From an uncultured Lachnospiraceae bacterium (GTDB taxonomy: Bacteria > Bacillota > Clostridia > Lachnospirales > Lachnospiraceae): DNA of 13,071 bases. The first letter of the stretch is position 1. The number at the start of each line of letters is the position of its first letter. This document shows, piece by piece, positions 1 to 5,676 of this stretch. A model generated the notes under the pieces. The model had not been told where the DNA came from, did not search any database, and worked only from the letters and a program-made list of their open reading frames with translations. A program made the translations under genes and the position numbers. The stretch lies in contig CAMWLB010000054.1 in the NCBI GenBank assembly GCA_947174985.1, positions 1-13,071 on the forward strand, written 5' to 3'.

Positions 1-21
1 GTGATAGAGGGAGGCAGAGGG

Positions 22-450
22 ATGAAGAGAAAAATCCTGTTTGGATTAACGGCTGTATTCTTTGTGTTGATGCTTGTGGGCACTTTTTTTCACCAGAAAA
101 TAGATTCTCTTTTCAGAATCAGGGTGCAGCTTGCCACAATAGAGACAGGCAGTGAATACGTTACCGTTCCGGGGACGATTGACGGGCGGGAAACGGAGCT
201 TATGCGGGAAGAGCAGTTTTTGCTGCTTCCGGCAGAGACGGTAAGGGACAATATGGTGTATGTGGTGGAACATGTAACGGTGCCTTACGGAAGCTATGAT
301 GTCGTAACGCTGCGGGTGGTGCAGACTGCGGGAGTAACGGAAGGAAAGGTGAAGATTACAGGCGGTCTTTCGGAAAGTGAAAATGTTGCTGCTGTATATG
401 ACGATTCTTTTTATGACGGCATGCGGATAGTGGTAGAGGGGCAGCGCTGA
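22..450 (+). CDS. Small single-pass membrane protein of unknown function
   Basis: Product of 142 aa. The ATG at 22 is preferred because GGGAGG lies 7 bases upstream. The frame is also open from a GTG at base 1 and could begin before the window. Residues 5-23 form one hydrophobic segment after a basic MKRK start, so the protein is probably anchored in the membrane with the rest outside. The remaining ~118 residues are beta-rich with no Cys. The stretch from LLLPAETVRDNMVYVVE to the ITGGL segment loosely recalls the last beta domain of HlyD/MacA-type membrane fusion proteins, but the coiled coil and lipoyl parts are absent. It could be a reduced adaptor for an upstream transporter, or unrelated. 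No clear terminator follows, and leuS has its own promoter, so this is probably the last gene of an operon lying to the left. I do not recognise the family with certainty. Confidence 0.7.
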   Translation: MKRKILFGLTAVFFVLMLVGTFFHQKIDSLFRIRVQLATIETGSEYVTVPGTIDGRETELMREEQFLLLPAETVRDNMVYVVEHVTVPYGSYDVVTLRVVQTAGVTEGKVKITGGLSESENVAAVYDDSFYDGMRIVVEGQR

Positions 451-478
451 ATATGCGCCGCGGCTTCCGAAAAAGTAA

Positions 479-507
479 TTGACAATGCAGGGACAAATGT
501 TTACAAT
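479..507 (+). promoter_or_regulatory. Housekeeping (sigma-A type) promoter of leuS
   Basis: A perfect -35 TTGACA (479-484) is separated by exactly 17 bases from a -10 TACAAT (502-507), one mismatch from TATAAT. Transcription should start near 513-515, giving a leader of about 70 bases before the ATG at 586. That leader is too short for a T-box and lacks the AGGGTGGnACCGCG antiterminator sequence, so no tRNA-sensing leader is visible. Confidence 0.8.
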
Positions 508-585
508 TAGCCTAGTTGTAATCGGGAAAAAATGGCGGCAGGACAGGCAGAATTTCCCTGCTGCTTAGAGAAAGGCATGGTAAAG

Positions 586-3000
586 ATGGCAGTATTGTAC
601 AATCACAGAGAAGTAGAGACAAAATGGCAGGGCGTATGGGATGCTGAAAAGGCGTTTGCCACTTCAGAAGACTATTCCAAACCCAAATATTATGCATTGG
701 TTGAGTTTCCGTATCCTTCGGGACAGGGGCTTCATGTAGGGCATCCGCGTCCTTACACGGCACTTGATATTGTGGCGAGAAAAAGGAGAATGCAGGGGTA
801 TAATGTGTTGTATCCCATGGGCTGGGATGCATTCGGACTGCCCACGGAAAATTATGCGATTAAAAACCACATTCATCCCAGAATTGTGACCAAAAACAAT
901 GTGGAGCGCTTTAAAAACCAGTTAAAGGCGCTTGGTTATTCCTTTGATTGGGACAGGGAAGTAAACACCACGGATGTGGATTATTATAAATGGACACAGT
1001 GGATTTTCTTAAAGCTGTTTCACGCAGGTCTGGCATACAAGACGGAGATGCCGATTAACTGGTGTACCTCCTGTAAGGTTGGTCTTGCCAATGAAGAGGT
1101 GGTAAACGGCGTCTGCGAGCGTTGCGGTGCAGAGGTTGTCCGCAAGGTAAAGAGTCAGTGGATGCTGAAAATTACGGCATATGCGGATAAGCTCTTAGAG
1201 GGACTGGATACCGTGGACTATATTGAGCGGGTCAAGGTATCCCAGAAAAACTGGATTGGCAAATCAACCGGTGCGGAAGTAGATTTCATTTTAAAGGGGA
1301 AGGAAGACAAGCTTACGGTCTATACGACCAGACCGGATACCTTATTCGGCGTTACTTACATGGTAATGAGTCCGGAGCATCCTTTTATTGATAAGTATAA
1401 AGAGGATATTCAGAACTGGGACGCAGTGACGGAGTATCGCGAGATGGCGGCGAGAAAGTCGGATTTCGAGCGTACGGAGATGGCGAAGGACAAGACCGGC
1501 GTTATGCTGGACGGTCTGACGGCAGTGAATCCCGTCAATGGAAAGGAAATCCCTGTGTGGATATCGGACTATGTACTGATGACCTACGGAACGGGCGCAA
1601 TTATGGCGGTTCCGGCGCATGACGAGAGAGACTGGGAATTTGCAAAGAAGTTTAACATGCCGATTATCGAGGTGGTTGCAGGAAGCCCCGTGCCTGTGGA
1701 GGAGGCAGTGTTCTCCGATGTGGCAACCGGAACGCTGGTCAACTCCGATTTCTTAAATGGCCTTTCTGTTGCAGAGGCAAAGAAGAAGATTACGGCATTC
1801 TTGACGGAAAAGGGCATTGGGCATGAAAAGACCAACTTTAAGCTGCGCGACTGGGTATTTTCCAGACAGCGTTACTGGGGAGAGCCGATTCCCATTGTAA
1901 AATGTGATAAGTGCGGTTACGTGGCGCTTCCGGAGAGCGAGCTTCCTTTAGAACTGCCGGAGGTAGAGAGTTATATGCCGACAGACAACGGAGAGTCTCC
2001 CCTTGCCCATATGACGGACTGGGTAAAGACGACCTGTCCTTCCTGCGGCGGTCCTGCCATGAGAGAGACGGATACCATGCCGCAGTGGGCCGGTTCCTCC
2101 TGGTATTTCCTGCGTTATACGGACCCGCACAACGATAAGGCGTTGGCAAGTCCTGAAGCATTGAAGTACTGGCTTCCGGTTGACTGGTATAACGGCGGTA
2201 TGGAGCATACCACGCTGCACCTTTTGTATTCCAGATTCTGGCACAGGTTCTTATATGACAAAGAGGTAGTGCCCTGTCCGGAGCCGTATCAGAAGAGAAC
2301 TTCCCATGGCATGATTTTGGGCTCAAACGGTGAGAAGATGAGCAAATCCCGCGGCAATGTGGTGAATCCCGATGATATTGTGAGGGAATACGGTGCCGAT
2401 ACCTTGAGAACCTATGAAATGTTTATCGGTGCATTTGATTTGAGTGCATCCTGGTCGGAGGATGGTGTGAAGGGCTGCCGCAGATTTTTGGAGCGCGTGT
2501 GGAAGCTGCAGGACATTCTGACGGAAGAAGAAGGCTATTCTGCCGATATGGAAACAAAAATGCATCAGACTATCAAAAAGGTCAGCTCTGATTTTGAGAA
2601 TCTGAAGTATAATACGGCGATTGCAGCGATGATGGCGCTGATTAATGAATTTTACAAAAAGAACGCCGTGACGAAGGGCGAGTTTAAAACCTTGCTTACC
2701 CTCTTAAATCCGGTTGCACCGCATATCACAGAGGAACTCTGGCAGCTTACCGGATTTGCAGGCAGGCTGTATCAGACGGCATGGCCGGAATATGATGAGG
2801 CGAAAACAGTGGAGTCCACGGTGGAAGTAGCGGTACAGATTAATGGCAAGACAAAAGCTACCGTAAGCATTGCAAAGGACGAGGAGAAAGACAAGGTGAT
2901 CGCAATGGCAAAGGAGGCTTTGGGTGCAAAGCTTACAGGGACAGTGGTAAAAGAGATTTATGTGCCGGGCAGGATTGTAAATATTGTGGTAAAGCCGTAA
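586..3000 (+). CDS. leuS: Leucyl-tRNA synthetase
   Basis: Class Ia aminoacyl-tRNA synthetase that charges tRNA-Leu with leucine using ATP in the cytoplasm. The 804-aa length is normal for bacterial LeuRS. Visible signatures: HIGH-type motif HVGH at residues 50-53; a zinc-binding pair C160-x2-C163 and C177-x2-C180; CP1 editing-domain motifs TTRPDT (247-252) and GTGAIMAVPAHDERDW, with the conserved editing Asp in HDERD near residue 346; a second Cys set C440/C443 and C484/C487; and KMSKS at 584-588. The anticodon-binding and C-terminal domains follow. The frame is open from ATG 532, with another ATG at 577, but ATG 586 gives the family-typical MAVLYNHREVE start and has AGAAAGG about 10 bases upstream. 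Product identity is essentially certain; only the exact start is open. It is transcribed from its own promoter and ends at a strong terminator, so it looks monocistronic. Confidence 0.98.
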   Translation: MAVLYNHREVETKWQGVWDAEKAFATSEDYSKPKYYALVEFPYPSGQGLHVGHPRPYTALDIVARKRRMQGYNVLYPMGWDAFGLPTENYAIKNHIHPRIVTKNNVERFKNQLKALGYSFDWDREVNTTDVDYYKWTQWIFLKLFHAGLAYKTEMPINWCTSCKVGLANEEVVNGVCERCGAEVVRKVKSQWMLKITAYADKLLEGLDTVDYIERVKVSQKNWIGKSTGAEVDFILKGKEDKLTVYTTRPDTLFGVTYMVMSPEHPFIDKYKEDIQNWDAVTEYREMAARKSDFERTEMAKDKTGVMLDGLTAVNPVNGKEIPVWISDYVLMTYGTGAIMAVPAHDERDWEFAKKFNMPIIEVVAGSPVPVEEAVFSDVATGTLVNSDFLNGLSVAEAKKKITAFLTEKGIGHEKTNFKLRDWVFSRQRYWGEPIPIVKCDKCGYVALPESELPLELPEVESYMPTDNGESPLAHMTDWVKTTCPSCGGPAMRETDTMPQWAGSSWYFLRYTDPHNDKALASPEALKYWLPVDWYNGGMEHTTLHLLYSRFWHRFLYDKEVVPCPEPYQKRTSHGMILGSNGEKMSKSRGNVVNPDDIVREYGADTLRTYEMFIGAFDLSASWSEDGVKGCRRFLERVWKLQDILTEEEGYSADMETKMHQTIKKVSSDFENLKYNTAIAAMMALINEFYKKNAVTKGEFKTLLTLLNPVAPHITEELWQLTGFAGRLYQTAWPEYDEAKTVESTVEVAVQINGKTKATVSIAKDEEKDKVIAMAKEALGAKLTGTVVKEIYVPGRIVNIVVKP

Positions 3001-3011
3001 TTACGGAAAAG

Positions 3012-3053
3012 AAAAATGTCAGGTTAGGATAACAATCCTGCCCTGACATTTTT
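3012..3053. terminator. Bidirectional intrinsic terminator between leuS and the convergent small genes
   Basis: A 12-bp perfect stem, AAAAATGTCAGG (3012-3023) with CCTGACATTTTT (3042-3053), encloses a second small hairpin AGGAT (3026-3030) / ATCCT (3035-3039). The A-run on the left and T-run on the right give a U-tract in either direction. It lies 12 bases past the leuS stop and about 40 bases past the stop of the converging gene at 3093, so it probably serves both. Confidence 0.85.
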
Positions 3054-3092
3054 GTCTGTGTATGTTTTGCTATAGAAATGATATGTTGCGCG

Positions 3093-3368
3093 TTACTGCT
3101 TTGGTGCCTGTTTCATGATTTTATCAATTTGTTCAAGTTCTTCCGGTGTGCTGTGATTTTTGATTGCCGTTACCACAGCGGCAACATCGGCGGAAGAAAA
3201 ACTGATATTGTCGGCCTTTGCCTGTTTCATCTTCAGCATCATATAGGGCATGGCTTCCTTTTGGCTTTTTCCCCTGCCGCCCAAAACCAGGTCATTCAAA
3301 AATTCCAGCTTTTTTTCCTCTATATTTTTGACGAGAGGATCGTTCATCCATTCGGGTTTGTTTTCCAT
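3093..3368 (-). CDS. Small hypothetical protein, second gene of a two-gene unit
   Basis: Product of 91 aa with no signal peptide or membrane segment, so probably cytoplasmic or a structural component. It is Met/Lys/Glu-rich and predicted largely helical. It contains the segment FLNDLVLGGRGKSQKEAMP, then a helical MMLKMKQAK stretch and a C-terminal half ending in TPEELEQIDKIMKQAPKQ. The start at 3368 is supported by AGAAAGG at 3380-3386 (about 11 bases away); an ATG at 3378 is out of frame. It begins 31 bases after the stop of the 147-aa gene on the same strand, with no terminator between, so the two are probably co-transcribed. The family is not recognised. Coding is judged from the ribosome binding site, tight spacing, and a better-behaved composition than the opposite-strand frame. 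Confidence 0.75.
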   Translation of the reverse strand: MENKPEWMNDPLVKNIEEKKLEFLNDLVLGGRGKSQKEAMPYMMLKMKQAKADNISFSSADVAAVVTAIKNHSTPEELEQIDKIMKQAPKQ

Positions 3369-3399
3369 TGCGTATCATACCTTTCTGCATTGTCAGGAG

Positions 3400-3843
3400 T
3401 TATTTGTTAAACATCTGGAACATCTGCATGATATCAGGGGCAGAAGCATTATCATTGTCTTCGCCGAAGGAGAAGCCGTCCGGAAACAGCTCTTTCATCA
3501 TGTTTATGGTTTCCATCATTTCTTTTGCATTCTTTATGCTGGAAAACAATTCCGCAATTTTCTCAAGCTGTGCTTTTTCCGAAGAGGAGCAAAAGGGGGC
3601 AAGCTCACTGCACATTGCCGCTGCGTCAGGCTGCGTCTCTCTTGGCATTGACGCGTGGGGATGCAGCTTGAAATAAGTAAGTGTATATTGAAATTCCATG
3701 TACTTGATGTAGACGGCAAACTGCTTCTGCAGGGAAGGGTCTAAATAGGGGAGAAGGATTTTGTACATTTGAATGTGGTTGTTGGTAAAAAGTGTATCAA
3801 AAGCCTGTATTTTATCAGGCTGTTCCCTGTCATCCCTGTCCAT
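3400..3843 (-). CDS. Small hypothetical protein, first gene of a two-gene unit
   Basis: Product of 147 aa with no signal peptide or membrane helix. The first half (around TLFTNNHIQMYKILLPYLDP and IKYMEFQYTLTYF) is rich in aromatic and hydrophobic residues. The second half has amphipathic helices (EKAQLEKIAELFSSIKNAKE), a Met-rich run METINMMKELFPDG, an acidic patch EDNDNASAPD and a C-terminal MQMFQMFNK. The start at 3843 has GGAG 9 bases upstream. It is followed after 31 bases by the 91-aa gene; both share Met-rich helical C-termini and may work together. A candidate sporulation-type promoter lies just upstream (3875-3903). The family is not recognised; a sporulation-linked role is inference from the promoter and the Cys-rich neighbour only. 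Confidence 0.8.
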   Translation of the reverse strand: MDRDDREQPDKIQAFDTLFTNNHIQMYKILLPYLDPSLQKQFAVYIKYMEFQYTLTYFKLHPHASMPRETQPDAAAMCSELAPFCSSSEKAQLEKIAELFSSIKNAKEMMETINMMKELFPDGFSFGEDNDNASAPDIMQMFQMFNK

Positions 3844-3874
3844 GCATAGTTTCTCCGGTTTCTCGTATTTTTAA

Positions 3875-3903
3875 AGCATATGAAAAATTGTCTGTAAGTA
3901 TGC
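3875..3903 (-). promoter_or_regulatory. Candidate sigma-E-like promoter for the 147-aa/91-aa gene pair
   Basis: On the minus strand, GCATACT (3903-3897) is followed after 14 bases by CATATGCT (3882-3875). This fits the known sporulation sigma-E pattern (kmATATT, 14-15 bp, CATAnnnT) except one -35 base. Start of transcription would fall near 3868, leaving a ~25-base leader with GGAG. No good sigma-A promoter is seen in this 105-base gap. This is pattern matching by eye only. Confidence 0.4.
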
Positions 3904-3934
3904 GGGAACAGGCTCTTTTAAGAGCCCGCCCGCA
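3901..3934 (-). terminator. Stem-loop after the Cys-rich gene, possible terminator
   Basis: An interrupted GC-rich hairpin: outer arms TGCGGG (3901-3906) / CCCGCA (3929-3934), inner arms GGCTCTT (3911-3917) / AAGAGCC (3920-3926). It lies 14 bases past the stop of the Cys-rich gene. On the minus strand the nearest T-run (TTTTT, 3887-3883) comes 13 bases after the stem, so it is not a classical intrinsic terminator. It may be a weak terminator or an RNA 3'-end stabiliser. It slightly overlaps the -35 of the next gene's candidate promoter. Confidence 0.5.
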
Positions 3935-3948
3935 AAACAGTTTTGTGA

Positions 3949-4212
3949 TTAGCCGCAGCAGGAATTGTTATTTCCGCTTAAGCAGGAAATAAGAAGAATC
4001 CAAATCAGCCATTCACAACTGTTGTTTTCATTATTGCAGCCGCAGCCGCCGCCATTGTTGAACAAGCTGGTATTTCCGCCTCCAAAGCAGGAGAATAACA
4101 GGATAATCCAAATCCAGTTGCAGCTATTGCCAAAGAGATTGTTCAAGGAAGTGCCACAGCCATTGTTACAGCCGTTGTTGCAGCCGCAGTTAGCAGCAGT
4201 TAAATCGCTCAT
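3949..4212 (-). CDS. Asn/Cys/Gly-rich small protein with duplicated Cys-flanked hydrophobic segment
   Basis: Product of 87 aa with 12 Cys and 19 Asn. It is built from two copies of one plan. Copy 1 has CGCNN (9-13), then SC31-NWIWIILLFS-C42. Copy 2 has CGCNN (57-61), then SC66-EWLIWILLIS-C77. Each hydrophobic run is bounded by Cys exactly 11 residues apart and followed by a Gly/Asn linker; the protein ends CCG. The start at 4212 has GGAGG 8 bases upstream. Similar clostridial proteins are sometimes labelled 'chorion class high-cysteine' and resemble YjcZ-type small sporulation proteins in style. A spore-coat, envelope or disulfide-linked membrane role is therefore plausible but not shown. A 143-aa frame on the other strand is low-complexity Gln/Pro/Leu and lacks a ribosome binding site. 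Confidence 0.8.
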   Translation of the reverse strand: MSDLTAANCGCNNGCNNGCGTSLNNLFGNSCNWIWIILLFSCFGGGNTSLFNNGGGCGCNNENNSCEWLIWILLISCLSGNNNSCCG

Positions 4213-4230
4213 TTTAAATGCCTCCAGGTT

Positions 4231-4259
4231 TTGTTATGGTTTATCTTATGTGGGTATGC
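4231..4259 (-). promoter_or_regulatory. Candidate promoter upstream of the Cys-rich gene
   Basis: On the minus strand, GCATACC (4259-4253) is followed after 14 bases by CATAACAA (4238-4231). The layout matches the element upstream of the 147-aa gene, though the last -10 base is off consensus. Transcription would start close to the GGAGG site, giving an unusually short leader. An overlapping TTGACA (4266-4261) has only a poor -10 (TAAACC) at 17 bases, so a sigma-A promoter is possible but weak. Confidence 0.3.
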
Positions 4260-4282
4260 ATGTCAACGTTTCCACTTTGATG

Positions 4283-4344
4283 AAAAAATTTCCTGAAAAA
4301 AATTTTGAAAAAATTCACGGAAAGAATTTGTGGAAAAATTTCCA
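4283..4344. repeat. Regularly spaced A-tract repeats in the divergent intergenic region
   Basis: Five AnTm tracts (starting at 4283, 4296, 4308, 4321 and 4334) recur every 12-13 bases, most with the form GAAAAAATTTCC. The last, TGGAAAAATTTCCA (4331-4344), is an inverted repeat. The tracts lie between the divergent Cys-rich gene and the sortase operon and just upstream of the sortase promoter candidate. They may bend DNA or act as a protein-binding UP-element-like region. No gene was found in 4213-4398. Confidence 0.5.
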
Positions 4345-4366
4345 TGCACAAACTATAGGAAAAGAC

Positions 4367-4394
4367 TTGCATAAATTTCAAGATATAGTAAAAT
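4367..4394 (+). promoter_or_regulatory. Candidate promoter of the sortase-LRR operon
   Basis: TTGCAT (4367-4372), a 16-base spacer, and TAAAAT (4389-4394) resemble a sigma-A promoter with one mismatch in each box, in an AT-rich setting. Transcription would start near 4400-4402, right at the first ATG (4399). This conflicts with a normal leader for that ATG and would fit better with translation from the ATG at 4450. Confidence 0.45.
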
Positions 4395-4398
4395 AAGT

Positions 4399-5640
4399 AT
4401 GTATGAAGAAAATCAGGAGTATTATGTAAAGCAGACGGATGGTGTGGATATGGAAGCGAAAGTGCGCACGGTTTTGGGGCGGCAGTTTCGAACCGAAGCC
4501 GATTATCAGGCGGCGCAGAAGGACGCCGCATATATAGAGAGTATTAAAAAAAGATACGATTTAGATGGGGAAGAGGGAGTAAAACAGCTTTTAGAGGATT
4601 TAAAAAGCGGCAAATACCGTTTTCGGACTATATTGGGACAGGATTTTAAGGAGGAAACGGAGGAAGCTTACGCAAGAAAACAAACAGAGGCAGACGGTAA
4701 GAGCAGTTCCCGCAAAGGAAAAACCGCAAACCGGAAAAGCAAAGCAGGAAGTGCGGAAGGAAAAAGAGCGTCAGGTACAGCAGGCAAAAAAAATACCAGT
4801 CTGGAAGATTATGATGAAGATATGCGCAAGTTCATTGTCAAGGAACTAAAAAAGCGCGAGCGGATACGAAGACTTTTGATATCCGCATGTATGTGCGTAG
4901 CGGCCGGCTGTTTTCTCTATCTGGGCATATACTATTATCAGGTAAGGCGGCTGGACGCTTATGCAGGCAGACAGCAAAGGCTCAAGGGCATGGAGACGGA
5001 AATAGAGGTAACGCCGGAAACGGTGGTAATTCACTACGATAATCAGGAGATTGTGGTTCCCGATATTCTGGAAGAATATAAAATGCTCTACAGTTTGAAC
5101 CAAAAACTAATCGGATGGGTTAAAATTGACGATACATATATAGATTACCCTGTTTTGCAGACGAGCAACAATGATTACTATATAGATCACAATTTTGACC
5201 AGGAACAGGACAGGAACGGCAGTATTTTTCTGGATGCGGACTGTACCATACTGCCGAGGAGCACCAATCTGATTCTATATGGTCATCATATGAGAAGCGG
5301 GCGTATGTTTGGACAGCTCAATAAGTACAGCTCGGAGAGTTTTTACGAGGATCACAAGCTGATACAGTTTGATACCATATATGAAAGAGGCACCTACGAG
5401 GTTATGTTTGTATTTCGCTCCAAGGTATATGAAGAGAGTGAAATTGTTTTTAAGTATTATCAGTTTATCAATGCGGCTTCGGAAACCGAGTTCAATTCTT
5501 ACATGCGGGAAATGGCTGAAATGTCGTTGTATGACACCGGCGTGACTGCTGAATACGGCGACGAGCTGCTCACATTGTCTACTTGTGATTATTATACAGA
5601 TTACGGTCGTTTTGTGGTTGTAGCGAAAAAAGTAAAATAG
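4399..5640 (+). CDS. srtB: Class B sortase with long N-terminal cytoplasmic extension
   Basis: Cysteine transpeptidase that cuts surface proteins at a sorting motif and joins them to peptidoglycan, acting on the outer face of the membrane. The 413-aa product carries the catalytic triad H296 (YGHHM), C396 (TLSTC) and R404 (YGRFVVV). Class B hallmarks are the YPVLQ and NGSIFLDADC segments before the His. One transmembrane helix spans residues ~159-180, with the sortase domain after ~210. Class B sortases usually have the helix at the extreme N-terminus. Here ~155 residues precede it: a charged helical region with a repeated motif, VRTVLGRQF (22-30) and FRTILGQDF (75-83), then a Lys/Ser/Gly-rich linker (~98-133). 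ATG 4399 has no ribosome binding site; ATG 4450 (residue 18) is a possible alternative with weak GGATGG upstream. It lies 36 bases before the first of two LRR proteins with SPxTGD anchors, its probable substrates. Confidence 0.93.
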   Translation: MYEENQEYYVKQTDGVDMEAKVRTVLGRQFRTEADYQAAQKDAAYIESIKKRYDLDGEEGVKQLLEDLKSGKYRFRTILGQDFKEETEEAYARKQTEADGKSSSRKGKTANRKSKAGSAEGKRASGTAGKKNTSLEDYDEDMRKFIVKELKKRERIRRLLISACMCVAAGCFLYLGIYYYQVRRLDAYAGRQQRLKGMETEIEVTPETVVIHYDNQEIVVPDILEEYKMLYSLNQKLIGWVKIDDTYIDYPVLQTSNNDYYIDHNFDQEQDRNGSIFLDADCTILPRSTNLILYGHHMRSGRMFGQLNKYSSESFYEDHKLIQFDTIYERGTYEVMFVFRSKVYEESEIVFKYYQFINAASETEFNSYMREMAEMSLYDTGVTAEYGDELLTLSTCDYYTDYGRFVVVAKKVK

Positions 5641-5676
5641 AACGCGGGCGTAAATATCGGATAAAGGAGATGCAAC

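Noticed and set aside
440..462. GCGC-containing hairpin after the first gene as a terminator
   Set aside because: The stem is short and mismatched and is followed by no T-run.
508..585. Possible T-box or leader-peptide control of leuS
   Set aside because: The leader is only ~70 bases, has no AGGGTGGnACCGCG element and no terminator/antiterminator pair. The upstream in-frame ATG at 532 has no ribosome binding site.
1838..2326. 162-aa minus-strand frame inside leuS
   Set aside because: It is fully antisense to conserved LeuRS catalytic sequence, with no start signals or recognisable protein features.
3078..3676. Overlapping plus-strand frames of 102-133 aa across the two small minus-strand genes
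   Set aside because: They overlap each other in different frames, have no ribosome binding sites, and the minus-strand frames form a properly spaced gene pair.
3965..4396. 143-aa plus-strand frame opposite the Cys-rich gene
   Set aside because: Product is low-complexity Gln/Pro/Leu, has no ribosome binding site, and is the mirror of the Asn/Cys-rich gene, which has a strong GGAGG site.
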